This document shows, one piece after another, positions 1 to 9,697 of a DNA stretch of 64,000 nt. This DNA comes from Neoarius graeffei. Lineage: Eukaryota; Chordata; Actinopteri; Siluriformes; Ariidae. The translations under genes and the position numbers were made by a program. The stretch covers positions 2,594,501-2,658,500 of the forward strand of contig NC_083586.1 of NCBI RefSeq assembly GCF_027579695.1, given 5' to 3'. Within the stretch, counting starts at the first letter, position 1, and every line of letters begins with the position of its first letter. Below the pieces are notes generated by a model. It was not told where the DNA came from and ran no database searches. It worked only from the letters and a program-made list of their open reading frames with translations.

Positions 1-1
1 T

Positions 2-408
2 CTGAAGAGACAAGTTGAGCATCACTCTCCATCCAGCATCCAGTCACTAAAAGAGGTCATTGTTGAAGAATGGAAAAAGATTGATGTTGCAAAATGTCAC
101 CAACTTGTTCATTCCATGCCTAGAAGACTTGGTGCTGTCATTAAAAATCATGGAGGCCATACAAAGTACTACATGTAGTAGTTTTTGTAGTGGGGTGTAC
201 TCATTTTTGCACCACCCTAATTTGAGTAAAACTGAAAAATGTGTAATCTAAGTTATATTATTAACCTTACTTTTTCCCGTTATAAGTTAAACAGATGTTA
301 TATTAAACTTTGTCTTTTCAACATTTTGGAAATTGGTTGTGTTCATTGAGATATTGTTTAAAATGTTACTTTTCAAAGGGGGTGTACTCATTTTCTCTGA
401 GCACTGTA
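2..408 (+). mobile_element. Tc1/mariner transposon, 3' end only
   Basis: Frame 2 from base 2 to the TAG at 176-178 translates to the C-terminus of a Tc1-type transposase: a Trp-x-x-Ile block, then Cys-x-x-Leu-Val-x-Ser-Met-Pro-Arg-Arg and a closing Gly-Gly-His-Thr-Lys-Tyr. The terminal inverted repeat follows, ending in the fish Tc1 end that reads on the minus strand as TACAGTGCTCAGAGAAAATG, with the TA target at 407-408. The catalytic domain lies outside the window, so only the right end can be described. Confidence 0.85.
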
Positions 409-423
409 GCCTCGCTCAGGAGC

Positions 424-1102
424 TATCTGCTGACAGCTGCGCACTAGTTCTTGTGGTCGTCCTCTTGTAAATTGCTACAAATGGTACAAGCAGTATGCCT
501 TTCCTGCCTTTTGCTCCATTCCTTGTTCAAAGGCTTTGATAACTGCCCTTTACTGGAGTGGATTCCTTTCAAATATGGGAATTTCTTGGGGTGGCAGGGA
601 CAATGTACTATTGTCGCACTAAAGATGCAGTTATGTCATTTTGTCTGTGCATGATGGTAAGGAGGTCACTAGATGAATATTGACCACTTTGCTGATATGA
701 GAATTGCCTCTGCTCACCCTCCATTGGTGCCATTGTTGGCTGGCGACAAATTTGTAATAATGTTCCCATAGTATTGGTTTCTTGCTGTTGCTCATTGGGA
801 TTGTCCCACTGCTTTGAGGCAGCCTCAGACCACTGTTCCATTTCCGTTCTTTGCACATCTGGGAATTGTGGGTCATTAGATGGAATGGATCCCTTCATCG
901 CACTGATTTGTTTTGTTGGCTTCCAAAATCACAGATTGTATTCCTTCACTATAGGATTTAAGACGTTGATGGATTGCCATTTCCGTTTTTCCCTTTCAAG
1001 ATAGGAGTTCATGCCATCTGAGGGTGCTTGAGAAGAACTTTACAGATCTGAGGCCTGCAATACAGCCAATTTAGCTGTTGATGCAGCCAGTTCAGTCTCA
1101 TC
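424..1102 (-). pseudogene. BEL/Pao retrotransposon gag fragment, decayed
   Basis: Minus-strand translation from 1102 gives an alpha-helical stretch (Ala-Ser-Thr-Ala-Lys-Leu-Ala), a middle part rich in Gln and Ser, and the typical Met-His-Arg-Gln-Asn-Asp-Ile-Thr motif. After a frame change near 600 it continues as Pro-Gln-Glu-Ile-Pro-Ile-Phe-Glu and Ala-Phe-Glu-Gln-Gly-Met-Glu. This order matches the Gag N-terminal region (DUF1759 type) of BEL/Pao elements as I know them. At least three in-frame stops and one frameshift make it a pseudogene. No LTR, protease or RT accompanies it. Confidence 0.7.
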
Positions 1103-1420
1103 TCAGTAAATTCTATGATAAATTGGACATAAACATTATCCTTCACAATAAAAGGAAATATTTTTTAAAAAATCAGCATTTGCACAGAAGACTTTAAGTT
1201 TATCAGTCATTCATTTATTTGCTTATTTATTAATTTGTTTGTTTGTTTATTTTACTGAGACATGGTCAAGTCCCAGCATGAGACAAAGAATGCAAAGGAA
1301 GCCAGTATTAAGTAGAAGGAACTTGGAATTTTGCATTCGTGATCTGCATCCAAGACCCTCCAATTTCCCTCTTCTGGTACATAGCTGAATAGGATTGCTC
1401 TTGGAAGTTGCATTTCCTGA
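1103..1420. other. Unassigned AT-rich stretch
   Basis: No open frame or repeat ends recognised. It lies between the BEL/Pao gag relic and the L2 3' tail and may be upstream sequence of the former. Confidence 0.4.
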
Positions 1421-2360
1421 AAGTCAAGTCAAGTTTATTTGTATAGCGCTTTTAACAATAAACATTGTCGCAAAGCAGCTTTACAGAATTTGAACGACTT
1501 AAAATATGAGCTAATTTTATCCCTAATCTATCCCCAACAAGCATGCCTCTAGCGACGGTGGCAAGGAAAAACTCCCTCAGATGACATGAGGAAGAAACCT
1601 CGAGAGGAAACAGACTCAAAAGGGAACCCATCCTCATTTGGGCAACAACAGACAGCATGACTATAACATTAACAGTCCGAACATAAAGTCAGCTTTGTTG
1701 ATGCTATAAACCCCCCACCGACGGAAACCCAGCACAAAACCGTTCACAACAACCACAGTCCCAAAGTCAACAAGTCAACTGCAGTAAGCAAGTCAACTGC
1801 AGTCCCCAGCCACAAAAGCACCACTGCAAGAGTCCAGAGCGTCCTCCAGGCGCGACCCCCAACTGTCCACATGAGGCTGCCCTCCACAGGAGCGATGCAA
1901 TGAGACTCCAACCAGACACAGGGCACCAGGATGGATCAGGCAGGTCTGAGGAGCAGAAGAGGTTCAGCATCTCGATCCCAGGACCGACATGTAACTCAGA
2001 GGGACAGATTTTGGGGGGGAGAACTGAGAGAAAAACACAGGTTGTTGGGTATGCCCAATGTCACCTGAATAAGTAGGAACAGTATACATATTGCACTGAG
2101 TACAAGCAGGGACTCCGGCAACTAACTATGACAGCATAACTAAAAGGGGAGAGCCAGAAGATAACACAGGCATGAAGGAGTCCCAGGACATAAAGCAGCC
2201 AGCCACTACACTGTCAACAAACTCGAGTGAGCAAGCGAGTGGGGACTGACAGCATCCATACATCCCAGTTTACCAAAACACTCTGTCTGAGGACCGTCCA
2301 GATCTACACCTTTACCTCATAAACACCATTAACAAAAGGCTTGATGAAACAGATATGTTT
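1421..2360 (-). repeat. L2 LINE 3' region and tail
   Basis: This non-coding stretch follows the L2 RT reading frames on the minus strand. Its end, at 1421-1480, is the fish repeat reading AAGTCAAGTTTATTTGTATA on the plus strand. The short CTTGA-type tandem at the extreme 3' end fits the terminal repeats of L2/CR1-group LINEs. Confidence 0.65.
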
Positions 2361-3867
2361 TCAGCCTAGACTTAAACACTGAGACTGTGTCTGATTCCTG
2401 AACACTACTTGGAAGGCTGTTCCATAACTGTGGGGCTTTGTAAGAAAAAACTCTGCCCCCTCATAGAGGAGCAGAAGTTCACTTAGGTACTGTGATGTGA
2501 GACCATTCAGTGCTTTAAAGGTCAATAGTAGTACTTTATAAATCAATACAAAATTTGATTGGGAGCCAATGCAGTGTGGATAAGACAGGGGTGATGTGGT
2601 CATATTTTCTAGTTCTAGTAAGGACTCTTACTGCTGCATTTTGAACTAACTGGAGCTTGTTTATGCACTTATTGGAACATTCAGACATTACAACAGTCCA
2701 ACCTGGAGGTAACAAAAGCATGAACTAGTTTTTTCCGCGTCATGTAGTGACATTAAATTTCTTATCTTAGCAATATTTCTGAGATGAAAGAAAGCTATCC
2801 GGGTAATGTCATCAATGCGAGTTTCAAATGAAAGACTGGGGTCAATAACTCCGGGGTCTTTTACTGCTGCATGTGAAGAAGCAGAAAGGCCATCCAGAGT
2901 TACTGTGTAATCAGAAAACTTACTTCTAGCTGCATGTGGTCCAAGTACAAGTACTTCTGTCTTGTCAGAGTTAAGCAGAAGTAAGTTAATAAGCATCCAG
3001 TGTCTAACGTCCTTCACACATTCCTCAATTCTATAAAGCTGGTGTCTCTCACCAGGTTTTGCAGAAACATACAACTGTGTGTCATCAGCATAACAGTGGA
3101 AACTAATACAATGTTTATGAATAATATTACCCAGAGGTAACATATATAAAGAAAAAAAGCAGTGGACCCAAGACAGAACCTTGTGGAATACCAAACTTTA
3201 CCTCAGTACATCTAGAAATATCACCATTTATATCAACATACTGATAGCTATCAATTAAATAAGAGCTGAGCCAGGAGAGGGCTGTTCCCTTAACTCCCAC
3301 AACATTTTCTAGTCTATCCAGAAGAATGGAATGATTAATGGTATCAAATGCTGCACTGAGGTCAAGCAACACAAGCAGCGAGACACAGCCCTGATCAGAC
3401 GCCAACAGTAGGTCATTTACTACTTTAACCAAAGCTGCCTCTGTGTTATGATGAGGTCTAAATCCTGACTGATACATTTAATGGATGTTATTCCTATGTA
3501 AATATGAGCATAACTGCTGTGCCACAGCTTTTTCAAGGATCTTGGAGATAAGGGGGAGGTTTGATATTGGCCTATAATTGGACAGCTGACAGGGATCAAG
3601 GTCAGGTTTTTTAATCAGGGGTTTGATAACTGCTAGTTTAAAGGATTTGGGTACATAGCCAATCCTAAGAGAAGAATTTATTATTTTTAGAAGCGGTTCA
3701 ATTACTTCAGGTATTATCGGTTTGAATAGATGTGTAGGTAAGGGATCTAGTACGCAAGTTGAGGCTTTTGATGCTGAGATTAATGAAAGTAATTCAGTTT
3801 CTTTTAGGGGAGTAAAATGTTCTAATTGCTGATCTGATACAGTTATAATGTAGGAAAATGGTGGCAC
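2361..3867 (-). pseudogene. L2 LINE ORF2, reverse transcriptase and C-terminal part
   Basis: Overlapping minus-strand frames together give an L2 RT: Asn-Tyr-Arg-Pro-Ile-Ser (3867-3478), the Leu-Asp-Leu-Ser-Ala-Ala-Phe-Asp block and [10 protein letters not shown] (3477-3127), Tyr-Ala-Asp-Asp-Thr-Gln-Leu-Tyr (inside 3194-2688), and the C-terminal Lys-Tyr-Asp-His-Ile-Thr-Pro segment (2721-2361). It is dead: a stop between the first two blocks, a frameshift at a T-run near 3150-3190, and further shifts near 2700 and 2600. The first residues at 3867-3848 are affected by the junction with the plus-strand LINE. Confidence 0.85.
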
Positions 3868-5893
3868 TTAGCTCTGGGGACTCTGGGGCATACAGCAGAG
3901 CCAGGGCTGCACTGAGGGAAGGTATCAATACTGCCAACCAACAACATAGGAGGCGTATTGAAGCCTGTTTCAACAACTCTATAAACGCCAGGCAGGTATG
4001 GGAGGGCATCAGGGCCATCACGGACTACAAGAGCAAAGCAACAGTAACCTCTTCCTCAGCTGATGCCACCTTAGCTCAGGATTTTAAACTACTTTTATGC
4101 CAGCTTTGACAGGGAAAACATAGACCCAGTGCTGCCCCCCCCTTTCTCTGACCCTGCTCCAGTCTTGAGCTCTCATGAGGTGAGACATGTCCTCCACAGC
4201 ATCAACACCAGAAAAGCAGCCAGACCGGACGGTGTGCTGGGCCGCGTGCTGAAAGATTGTGCTGTGGAGCTAACAGATGTATTGACCTCCATTTACAATA
4301 CATCGCTGTCCACATCATGGGTCCCCGCCTGCTTTAAGGCAGCTACAATAGTTCCCATCCCCAAGCAGTCAAATGTCACATGTCTGAATGACTACAGACC
4401 TGTGGCACTCACCTCCATTCCTGCCAAATGCCTTGAGAGACTGGTCATCAAACACATTATAGGCACAATACCACCAACACTTGACCCATACCAATTTGCA
4501 TACAAACAGAACAGGTCGACTGAGGATGCTATTGCCATCGTGCTCCATTCACTATTGGAGCATCTCGAGCAGAAGAACTCCTATGTGAGGCTCCTCTTTG
4601 TTGATTTCAGCTCGGCCTTTAATACAATCCGGCCCTTCAAGCTCCAAGCCAAACTACACAATCTTGGATTGAACATCTCACTGTGCAATTGGATTGTGGA
4701 CTTTCTGACAAACTGAACACAGAATGTGAGAGTAAACAAGCACACTTCCTCCACCCTTTCAATCAATACTGGGGCCCCCCAAGGGTGTGTGCTTAGCCCT
4801 CTGCTCTACACCCTGTTCACACAAGACTGCTCTGCTTGTTTTCTTTCCAATCTCATTGTTAAATTCGCTGACGACACCACAGTGCTCAGACTTCTCAACA
4901 ACAATAATGAGACGGATTACAGGGCTGAAGTGCAACATCTAGCGTCATGGTGTGTGGGTAATAATCTCATACTGAACATCAAGAAGACCAAGGAGATGAT
5001 TGTGGACTCCCGCAAGAAGAGACAAAACAACCACCCTCCACTCTTTATTGACAATGAGGCGGTAGAGAGGGTGATGTACTTCAAATTCTTGGGAGTGACT
5101 ATCACTGAGGACCTGTCCTAGGGCATCAACACCACCTCAGCGGTAGGAAAGGCCCAGCAACAGCTCTACTACCTGAGGCAACTGAAGAATGCTGGGATCC
5201 AGAAACAGCTGATGGTGAACTTTTACAACTGTGCCATCAGCAGTGTTCTGACGTATGGTTTCCTTGTGTGGTTCTCCAGCTGCACTAAGGCCGAACAGCA
5301 TGCACTCCAGCGGGTGGTAAAAACAGCGGGTAAAATCATGGGGACCACTCTACCAGAGATCAGTACCATCTACACTTCCTGCTGTCTGAAGACAGTGTGT
5401 AACATCCTCCGTGACCAACACCACCCGGCCCATCACGTGTTCCACCTGCTGCCCTCAGGCAGAAGGTACAGGGCCTTACCAGCCAGAACAACCAGAATGG
5501 CCCAAAGCTTGTACCCTCAAGCAGTGAGGCTGCTGAACAGTGCCCCACTCCCCTCTCTCCCCTCCTCCCATGGACAGTAGACCACACCTTGCCCTACAAT
5601 AACTGTGAACTGGACTCTGCATTGCTGCAACATTACATTAACTCCACATCTGACCATGCTCTCTGTTTTTGGTGCCCCTGTTCTTGATCTGTTTTCTGAT
5701 ATACCTCTTGCTGCTATGACTATGACCGTTTACATTTCGTGCCTGCACTGGACTCTATTTATAATGGGTATTATGGGACTTTGCACTACTATGCACTTTT
5801 TACATTATGCACTTTTACACCTACTATGTATGGCTGGGTTGCTCCAACGGAATTTCATTGTTATATATGACAATAAAAAAGTGATTGATTGAT
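3848..5893 (+). mobile_element. Rex1-like (CR1/jockey group) LINE, 5' truncated
   Basis: The element starts inside its RT frame and ends in a short tandem tail (GATTGATTGAT at about 5882-5893), as CR1/Rex1-group LINEs do. It is inserted antisense into the L2 ORF2. The coding part runs 3858-5580. The remaining 300 bases are the 3' untranslated region with an AATAAAAAA-like end. I use Rex1-like because the coding sequence resembles the abundant fish family usually annotated as jockey-type RNA-directed DNA polymerase. The exact clade needs a tree. Confidence 0.75.
3858..5580 (+). pseudogene. Rex1-like reverse transcriptase, broken
   Basis: Blocks in order: a linker rich in Arg and Gln (3858-4109); an RT N-terminus with Asn-Asp-Tyr-Arg-Pro-Val-Ala-Leu-Thr, Asp-Pro-Tyr-Gln-Phe-Ala-Tyr and Val-Asp-Phe-Ser-Ser-Ala-Phe-Asn (4129-4716); a Gly-Ala-Pro-Gln-Gly-Cys-Val-Leu-Ser-Pro block and the catalytic Phe-Ala-Asp-Asp (4726-5121); and the C-terminal Leu-Leu-Pro-Ser-Gly-Arg-Arg-Tyr-Arg block (5212-5580). 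Breaks are the stop ending the linker near 4107 (with a frame change), TGA at 4714-4716, TAG at 5119-5121 and the missing 5' end. Both stops are explained by single C-to-T or G-to-A changes. Confidence 0.85.
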
Positions 5894-6600
5894 ATTGTTA
5901 ACTACAGGGTCACTTACATTGTCTGACCTTAAATTACTAGTTTGAATTTTTTGTCAGATATTCTCAATTTTGTCATTAAAAAAATTCATGAAATCGTTGC
6001 TACTACATACTACAGGTGTGCATGTGTCTATAGTGGATGAGTTATGCAGGGGCTGACAGTGACCCAATCAAAGTTGATAACTCTCGGAGATCATTTATAA
6101 AGTTCTGTGCAGTAGTTGACATGAATGTATGTTTAATACAGTAGCATGGTGAGGTGCATATATTATTACTCATAGTTTGAATGAGATGAGATAATGATCG
6201 GAGATAACTTCAGACTGTGGAAATATGACTATATTTTCTACGTTTAACCCGAATGTTAGTATTAGATCGAGGGCGTGACCACCATTATGGGTTGGTCCTA
6301 TGACATTCTGATTAATCCGTACTGAATCTAAAATGGACACAAACACTGTTTTCAAAGGGTCTTCTGGGTTATCGAAGTGAATCTTAAAATCGACAACTAA
6401 AACTTTGTCTAAGGAAATAACCAGATCTGAGATAAAATCTGCAAATTCAGAAAGAAACTCATAATATTGCCCCAGGGGCCTGTAAATAATAAGTAATGGA
6501 ATTAACTGGGTAGACTTATTTTTCGAGGCTACATACATTATATGGGTATGAAGAACTTCAAATGTATTGAATTTATAACCAGGTTTTTGTGTTACACCTA
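5894..6600 (-). pseudogene. L2 LINE ORF2, endonuclease part
   Basis: Minus-strand translation from about 6600 gives the C-terminal half of an APE-type endonuclease: Ile-Tyr-Arg-Pro-Leu-Gly, Glu-Phe-Leu-Ser-Glu-Phe-Ala-Asp-Phe, an Asp-Phe-Lys-Ile-His block (usually Asp-Phe-Asn-Ile-His), Asp-Leu-Ile-Leu-Thr-Phe-Gly and the terminal Ser-Asp-His-Tyr-Leu-Ile. The key Asn of the Asp-Phe-Asn motif is therefore Lys. Downstream, 6150-5894 reads through the linker towards the RT with one TGA stop. The N-terminal third is lost at the hAT junction. Confidence 0.8.
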
Positions 6601-6866
6601 GACATGGGCGTAGAGGACGTGGGGGACATGTCCCCCGCACTTCCCGTATTCGTGCTCTCTGTCCCCCACACTTTTTACAGCCATTACAACCACTCAATTA
6701 ATTTTTAACACATGGAAACGTGTTTTTCCGAGCCGCCTTTAAACGCATCATAAGCAGGTGGAGCTAAGGCAGCAAACAAACACCGCTGTCGTGTGTGATC
6801 AGAGACACTTTAGAAAATATTGTATGAGTATCTCTGGTGTGATTCAGATCTGGGCAGCGCTTCTGT

Positions 6867-6926
6867 ATGTTCAGCAAACCAGCCAAGAGGCTAAAGACTT
6901 TAGATAGTTTTTTCCAAACAAACCGT
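6867..6926 (+). pseudogene. hAT transposase first exon
   Basis: Twenty codons from ATG 6867, in basic and then Phe-rich context, end at CGT followed by GTAAGT, a consensus 5' splice site. Without splicing the frame stops two codons later at TGA. No further exon is visible before the SINE, so this is an isolated exon of a non-autonomous copy. Confidence 0.5.
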
Positions 6927-7193
6927 GTAAGTTGAGTAATGCTGTTGATTGTAGATAATGTTTAGCTAAAAGATGACAAATAGATGTCAAGTTAGTTAGT
7001 TAAGCTAGCTAGCTAACTTAGAGGCTAACTTATTCCTAATTCTATTTCAAAATGTTGCTTTCCACATATTTTTTAATCTTTATTGCCACAATAGAAAGAG
7101 CAGGGTGAGAGAGGAGACAGTGGACCAGAGGCCAACAGGGATGATTATGCAGGGTCACAGGTGAGAAGAGAATATAACTAGCTATGTCACTAC

Positions 7194-7568
7194 TCATCTC
7201 ATCTCATTATCTCTAGCCGCTTTATCCTTCTACAGGGTCGCAGGCAAGCTGGAGCCTATCCCAGCTGACTACGGGCGAGAGGCGGGGTACACCCTGGACA
7301 AGTCGCCAGGTCATCACAGGGCTGACACATAGACACAGACAACCATTCACACTCACATTCACACCTACGGTCAATTTAGAGTCACCAGTTAACCTAACCT
7401 GCATGTCTTTGGACTGTGGGGGAAACCAGAGCACCCGGAGGAAACCCACGCGGACACGGGGAGAACATGCAAACTCCACACAGAAAGGCCCTCGCCGGCC
7501 CCAGGGCTCGAACCCAGGACCTTCTTGCTGTGAGGCGACAGCGCTAACCACTACACCACCGTGCCGCC
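7194..7568 (-). mobile_element. tRNA-derived SINE, full length (copy 1)
   Basis: On the minus strand it begins GGCGGCACGGTGGTGTAGTG, contains a pol III A box (TAGTGGTTAGCG) and a B box (GGTTCGAGCCC), and ends in the tail GAGATGAGATGA. It is flanked by a 12-bp direct repeat, CTATGTCACTAC, at 7182-7193 and 7569-7580. Length is 375 bp. The same family recurs on the plus strand at 23028, 24123, 24681, 38493, 44156 (partial) and 59921. Confidence 0.95.
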
Positions 7569-7897
7569 CTATGTCACTACTACTATTCTTAATTCTATTT
7601 ATAAAATTTTACTTTCTAGATTTATAGATTTTGACTTTAGATTTTGATATATCATTTTAAAGAACTAAAAATTTCTACTTTTAGATCAAAGGTGCACTCA
7701 GCAGCTGTACAGTCAGTATGATCTAATATTATATTGATAAGGTTACTGGAACAAACTCTCTGAAAATTTCTACCTTTTTGTTGAGCTCGGTGAACAGACA
7801 CAGTCTCAATGTAGTGAACCCTGATTGACGACTCTGTGCAGCTAGCAGACAGTCGGTTTAGCCTGTTCGTCTGCTCCCTGGCCTTGGCTCTGGATTG

Positions 7898-8818
7898 TCA
7901 GAAATTAACTAGGCCTGTTCTGAGACTATGACCTATGCTGCAGGAAATGAGAGCAGCACCTTCCCGAGTGGGATGGATACCATCCCGCCCTAACAGGCCA
8001 GCAGTGCCCTCAAAATTAGCCCAATTATCTATAAAGCCCACACTGTTTTCAGAGCACCACCTGGACAGCCAGCAGTTCAGCGACCATAACCTGCTGTAAG
8101 CTATATTGCCACGCCGCATTGGGATGGGACCAGAACATACTACAGCATCGGACATCGCCTTCGCTAATTTAAACAACTCTACAAAGTTACTCTTAGTAAC
8201 CTCAGACTGATGAAGGTGTATATCATTAGCTCCTGCATGGATAACTATCTTTGAGAACCTGTGCTTGCCTAGGACCCTAAGATTACCTGCTATGTCCGGC
8301 GCCCTGGCTCCCGGTATACACCTGACTAAAGCTGCTGGTGCCCCTAAAGGCTGAGCTAATTTCACGTGCCGTATGATAGAGTCCCCTATAACCAGAGTTC
8401 TTTCAGGTTTCTCAGCAGGTGCATCACTAAGGAGAGCAAACCTGTTCGACACGTGACGCGGAGAGGAGTGGTGCTCCCGTGGGTGAGCCTCAGCGGTAGC
8501 TTTGGCTCTACACTTATGCTGCTGAGCCGTCACCCATTCGCCCCGCTGTAAGGGCTCTAATGCCGGAGTTGGGGGATTACTAACTCCACCTAGGGCATCC
8601 AGACTTTCCCCTACAGAAACTACACTGTTCTCACGCTCACTGGCCTTCTCTAAAGCCTGGACACGTGCTTTTAGCACTGTAATCTTCTCCGTCAGAGAGC
8701 TAAGTAATCTGCACTTATCACAAATAAAGCTATCGCTAGCGACGGAGAAAGAATGACTAAACTTCCTGCACTCAGCACACTGAACAGGCTGAAGGTGTGC
8801 CATGATGAAAAGATTCAT
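7898..8818 (-). CDS. L2 LINE ORF1 protein with SGNH/esterase domain
   Basis: An uninterrupted 306-residue frame (an inner Met at 8803 is also possible). From the N-terminus: a Cys-x-x-Cys...Cys-x-x-Cys zinc-ribbon-like motif, a short Leu/Lys coiled coil, a Pro/Ala-rich linker, then an SGNH hydrolase-like domain. The domain shows Gly-Asp-Ser (catalytic Ser block), Gly-Ala-Asn-Asp (Asn block), Ser-Gly-Pro-Ile-Pro, and Asp-Gly-Ile-His-Pro (Asp/His block). Esterase-type ORF1 proteins are known in CR1/L2 LINEs, where they are thought to bind RNA and lipids. All catalytic residues are present, although ORF2 of the same copy is destroyed. Confidence 0.85.
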   Translation of the reverse strand: MNLFIMAHLQPVQCAECRKFSHSFSVASDSFICDKCRLLSSLTEKITVLKARVQALEKASERENSVVSVGESLDALGGVSNPPTPALEPLQRGEWVTAQQHKCRAKATAEAHPREHHSSPRHVSNRFALLSDAPAEKPERTLVIGDSIIRHVKLAQPLGAPAALVRCIPGARAPDIAGNLRVLGKHRFSKIVIHAGANDIHLHQSEVTKSNFVELFKLAKAMSDAVVCSGPIPMRRGNIAYSRLWSLNCWLSRWCSENSVGFIDNWANFEGTAGLLGRDGIHPTREGAALISCSIGHSLRTGLVNF

Positions 8819-9094
8819 GTACCTTAATCGAAGATCTGTCGATATTAAAACAGATCCGATGTGGATGGCCTCCGCTTGTGGTCTTTACGCAGGAGGAGAA
8901 AAAGAAAGCTTCCGGTCTCAGCGTTCTTCCGAAAAAAAAGGAAAAAGGAAAGCAAAAGTGGAAAGTACAAAAAGGAAAGTGACAGTACAATAAAAATGAA
9001 GATAATACTGGAAAATTATTTGGAGAAAAAAAAGAAAATAAAAAAAGATTAGTAATTAACGCCAATGCTTGCGGGGAAAAAAAGGACTCATCGC
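8819..9094 (-). other. L2 LINE 5' untranslated region
   Basis: Lies upstream of the ORF1 start on the minus strand and contains long T-rich tracts (A-rich on the plus strand at 8930-9050). The gypsy insertion at 9095 cuts it. Confidence 0.5.
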
Positions 9095-9250
9095 TGTTAG
9101 GACTGGGACTGTTTTGGCCTCTAGAGGCCACTGTTATTTCCTTTTCTGGTCATGTTTGTTTTGGCCTCTAGAGGTCACCACTGTGTTCTGTGTTTTGTTT
9201 TTGTCTTATTGCCTGTTTCCTGCCCCGCCCTGTCCTTAATTAGTTTGTGT

Positions 9251-9291
9251 ATTTATACCCCTGAGTTCAGTCCTCTTGTCACGGAGTCTTT
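9251..9291 (+). promoter_or_regulatory. LTR core promoter and start of self-priming transcript
   Basis: The TATA-like ATTTATA at 9251 is 30 bp before ACGGAGTCTTT (9281-9291), the usual TATA-to-start distance. That 11-mer is exactly complementary to the sequence just after the LTR (9686-9696). In Tf1 and sushi-type elements the first 11 or so bases of the transcript fold back and prime reverse transcription; the geometry here fits. The start site itself is inferred, not shown. Confidence 0.7.
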
Positions 9292-9615
9292 GTGCTGTTA
9301 TGTTTAGCTCCAGTTTCCTCTGTACCGTGTTCCTTGCCTTTGTCTTTTTGGTTTTGCACTTTGCTTTTTCTTTTTGGACTTTTTTGGACCTAGTATTTAC
9401 TGTTTTTGGATCTTCTGAGCGTTGGTATTTTTGCCTTTTCTTTTCTGTTTTTTTGGCTTTTGTTTTGACTTTTGTACTTTGGATATTTCTTATTTTTTCC
9501 CTTCATCTTCTGAGAGTTTTGGATTATTTCTTTTGGACTGTATATATTGTAAATAAACCTTTTGATACTTTTTCTACTTCTGCCTCATGCCTCTGCATTT
9601 GAGTCGTCCCCCTGG

Positions 9616-9668
9616 TGGCCTAGTGGGGGTTTGCTGGATTATCCCACCAGTGAACCAGGTTCGAATCC
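9616..9668 (+). promoter_or_regulatory. tRNA-like A box and B box in U5
   Basis: TGGCCTAGTGGG at 9616-9627 fits the pol III A-box consensus, and GGTTCGAATCC at 9658-9668 is a perfect B box, with about 40 bp between starts as in a tRNA. The module is repeated in the 3' LTR (about 14612-14664), where the B box is GGTTTGAATCC. I could not fold a clean cloverleaf around it, so it may be a captured tRNA relic or an internal pol III promoter. Confidence 0.5.
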
Positions 9669-9685
9669 CAGCAAAACCCTAACAG

Positions 9686-9696
9686 AAAGACTCCGT
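9686..9696 (+). promoter_or_regulatory. Primer binding site, self-priming type
   Basis: AAAGACTCCGT lies one base after the LTR end and is the exact reverse complement of ACGGAGTCTTT at 9281-9291 in the same LTR. I recognise no tRNA 3'-end match at this position. This is the arrangement of Tf1/sushi chromoviruses. Confidence 0.75.
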
Positions 9697-9697
9697 C

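Larger units (their letters stand above)
6600..7680 (+). mobile_element. hAT-type transposon relic with transposase exon 1
   Basis: This block interrupts the L2 endonuclease. Its left end carries the palindrome GGGGGACATGTCCCCC (about 6630-6645), seen at the start of fish hAT elements. At 6867 an ATG opens a short frame starting Met-Phe-Ser-Lys-Pro-Ala-Lys-Arg-Leu-Lys, which I recognise as the N-terminus of ZMYM1-like hAT transposases in fish. It runs into a perfect splice donor, GTAAGT. The rest of the transposase is absent and an antisense SINE occupies 7194-7568. A clear 8-bp target duplication could not be found. Confidence 0.55.
1421..9094 (-). mobile_element. L2-clade LINE, near full length, with nested insertions
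   Basis: Read on the minus strand, the pieces occur in the order of an L2 LINE: 5' region (9094-8819), ORF1 (8818-7898), start of ORF2 (7897 to about 7680), endonuclease (about 6600-5894), RT (3848-2361) and 3' region (2360-1421). Two interruptions split it: a hAT relic at about 6600-7680, which replaces roughly the first 100 residues of the endonuclease, and a plus-strand Rex1-like LINE at about 3848-5893. The gypsy element at 9095-14680 sits in its 5' region, so 14681 to about 14740 is probably the upstream remainder. Confidence 0.8.
9095..9684 (+). repeat. 5' LTR of chromovirus
   Basis: Begins TGTTAGG and ends CCTAACA. U3 holds a directly repeated GGCCTCTAGAGG palindrome (about 9116 and 9166). 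A TATA-like ATTTATA is at 9251-9257, and AATAAA at about 9552 in a T-rich R/U5 region. The last 75 bp form a tRNA-like module (see the separate entry). Confidence 0.92.

Noticed and set aside
5894..9094. Two separate L2 copies instead of one
   Set aside because: Order, strand and lack of overlap of ORF1, endonuclease and RT parts fit one copy with two insertions.
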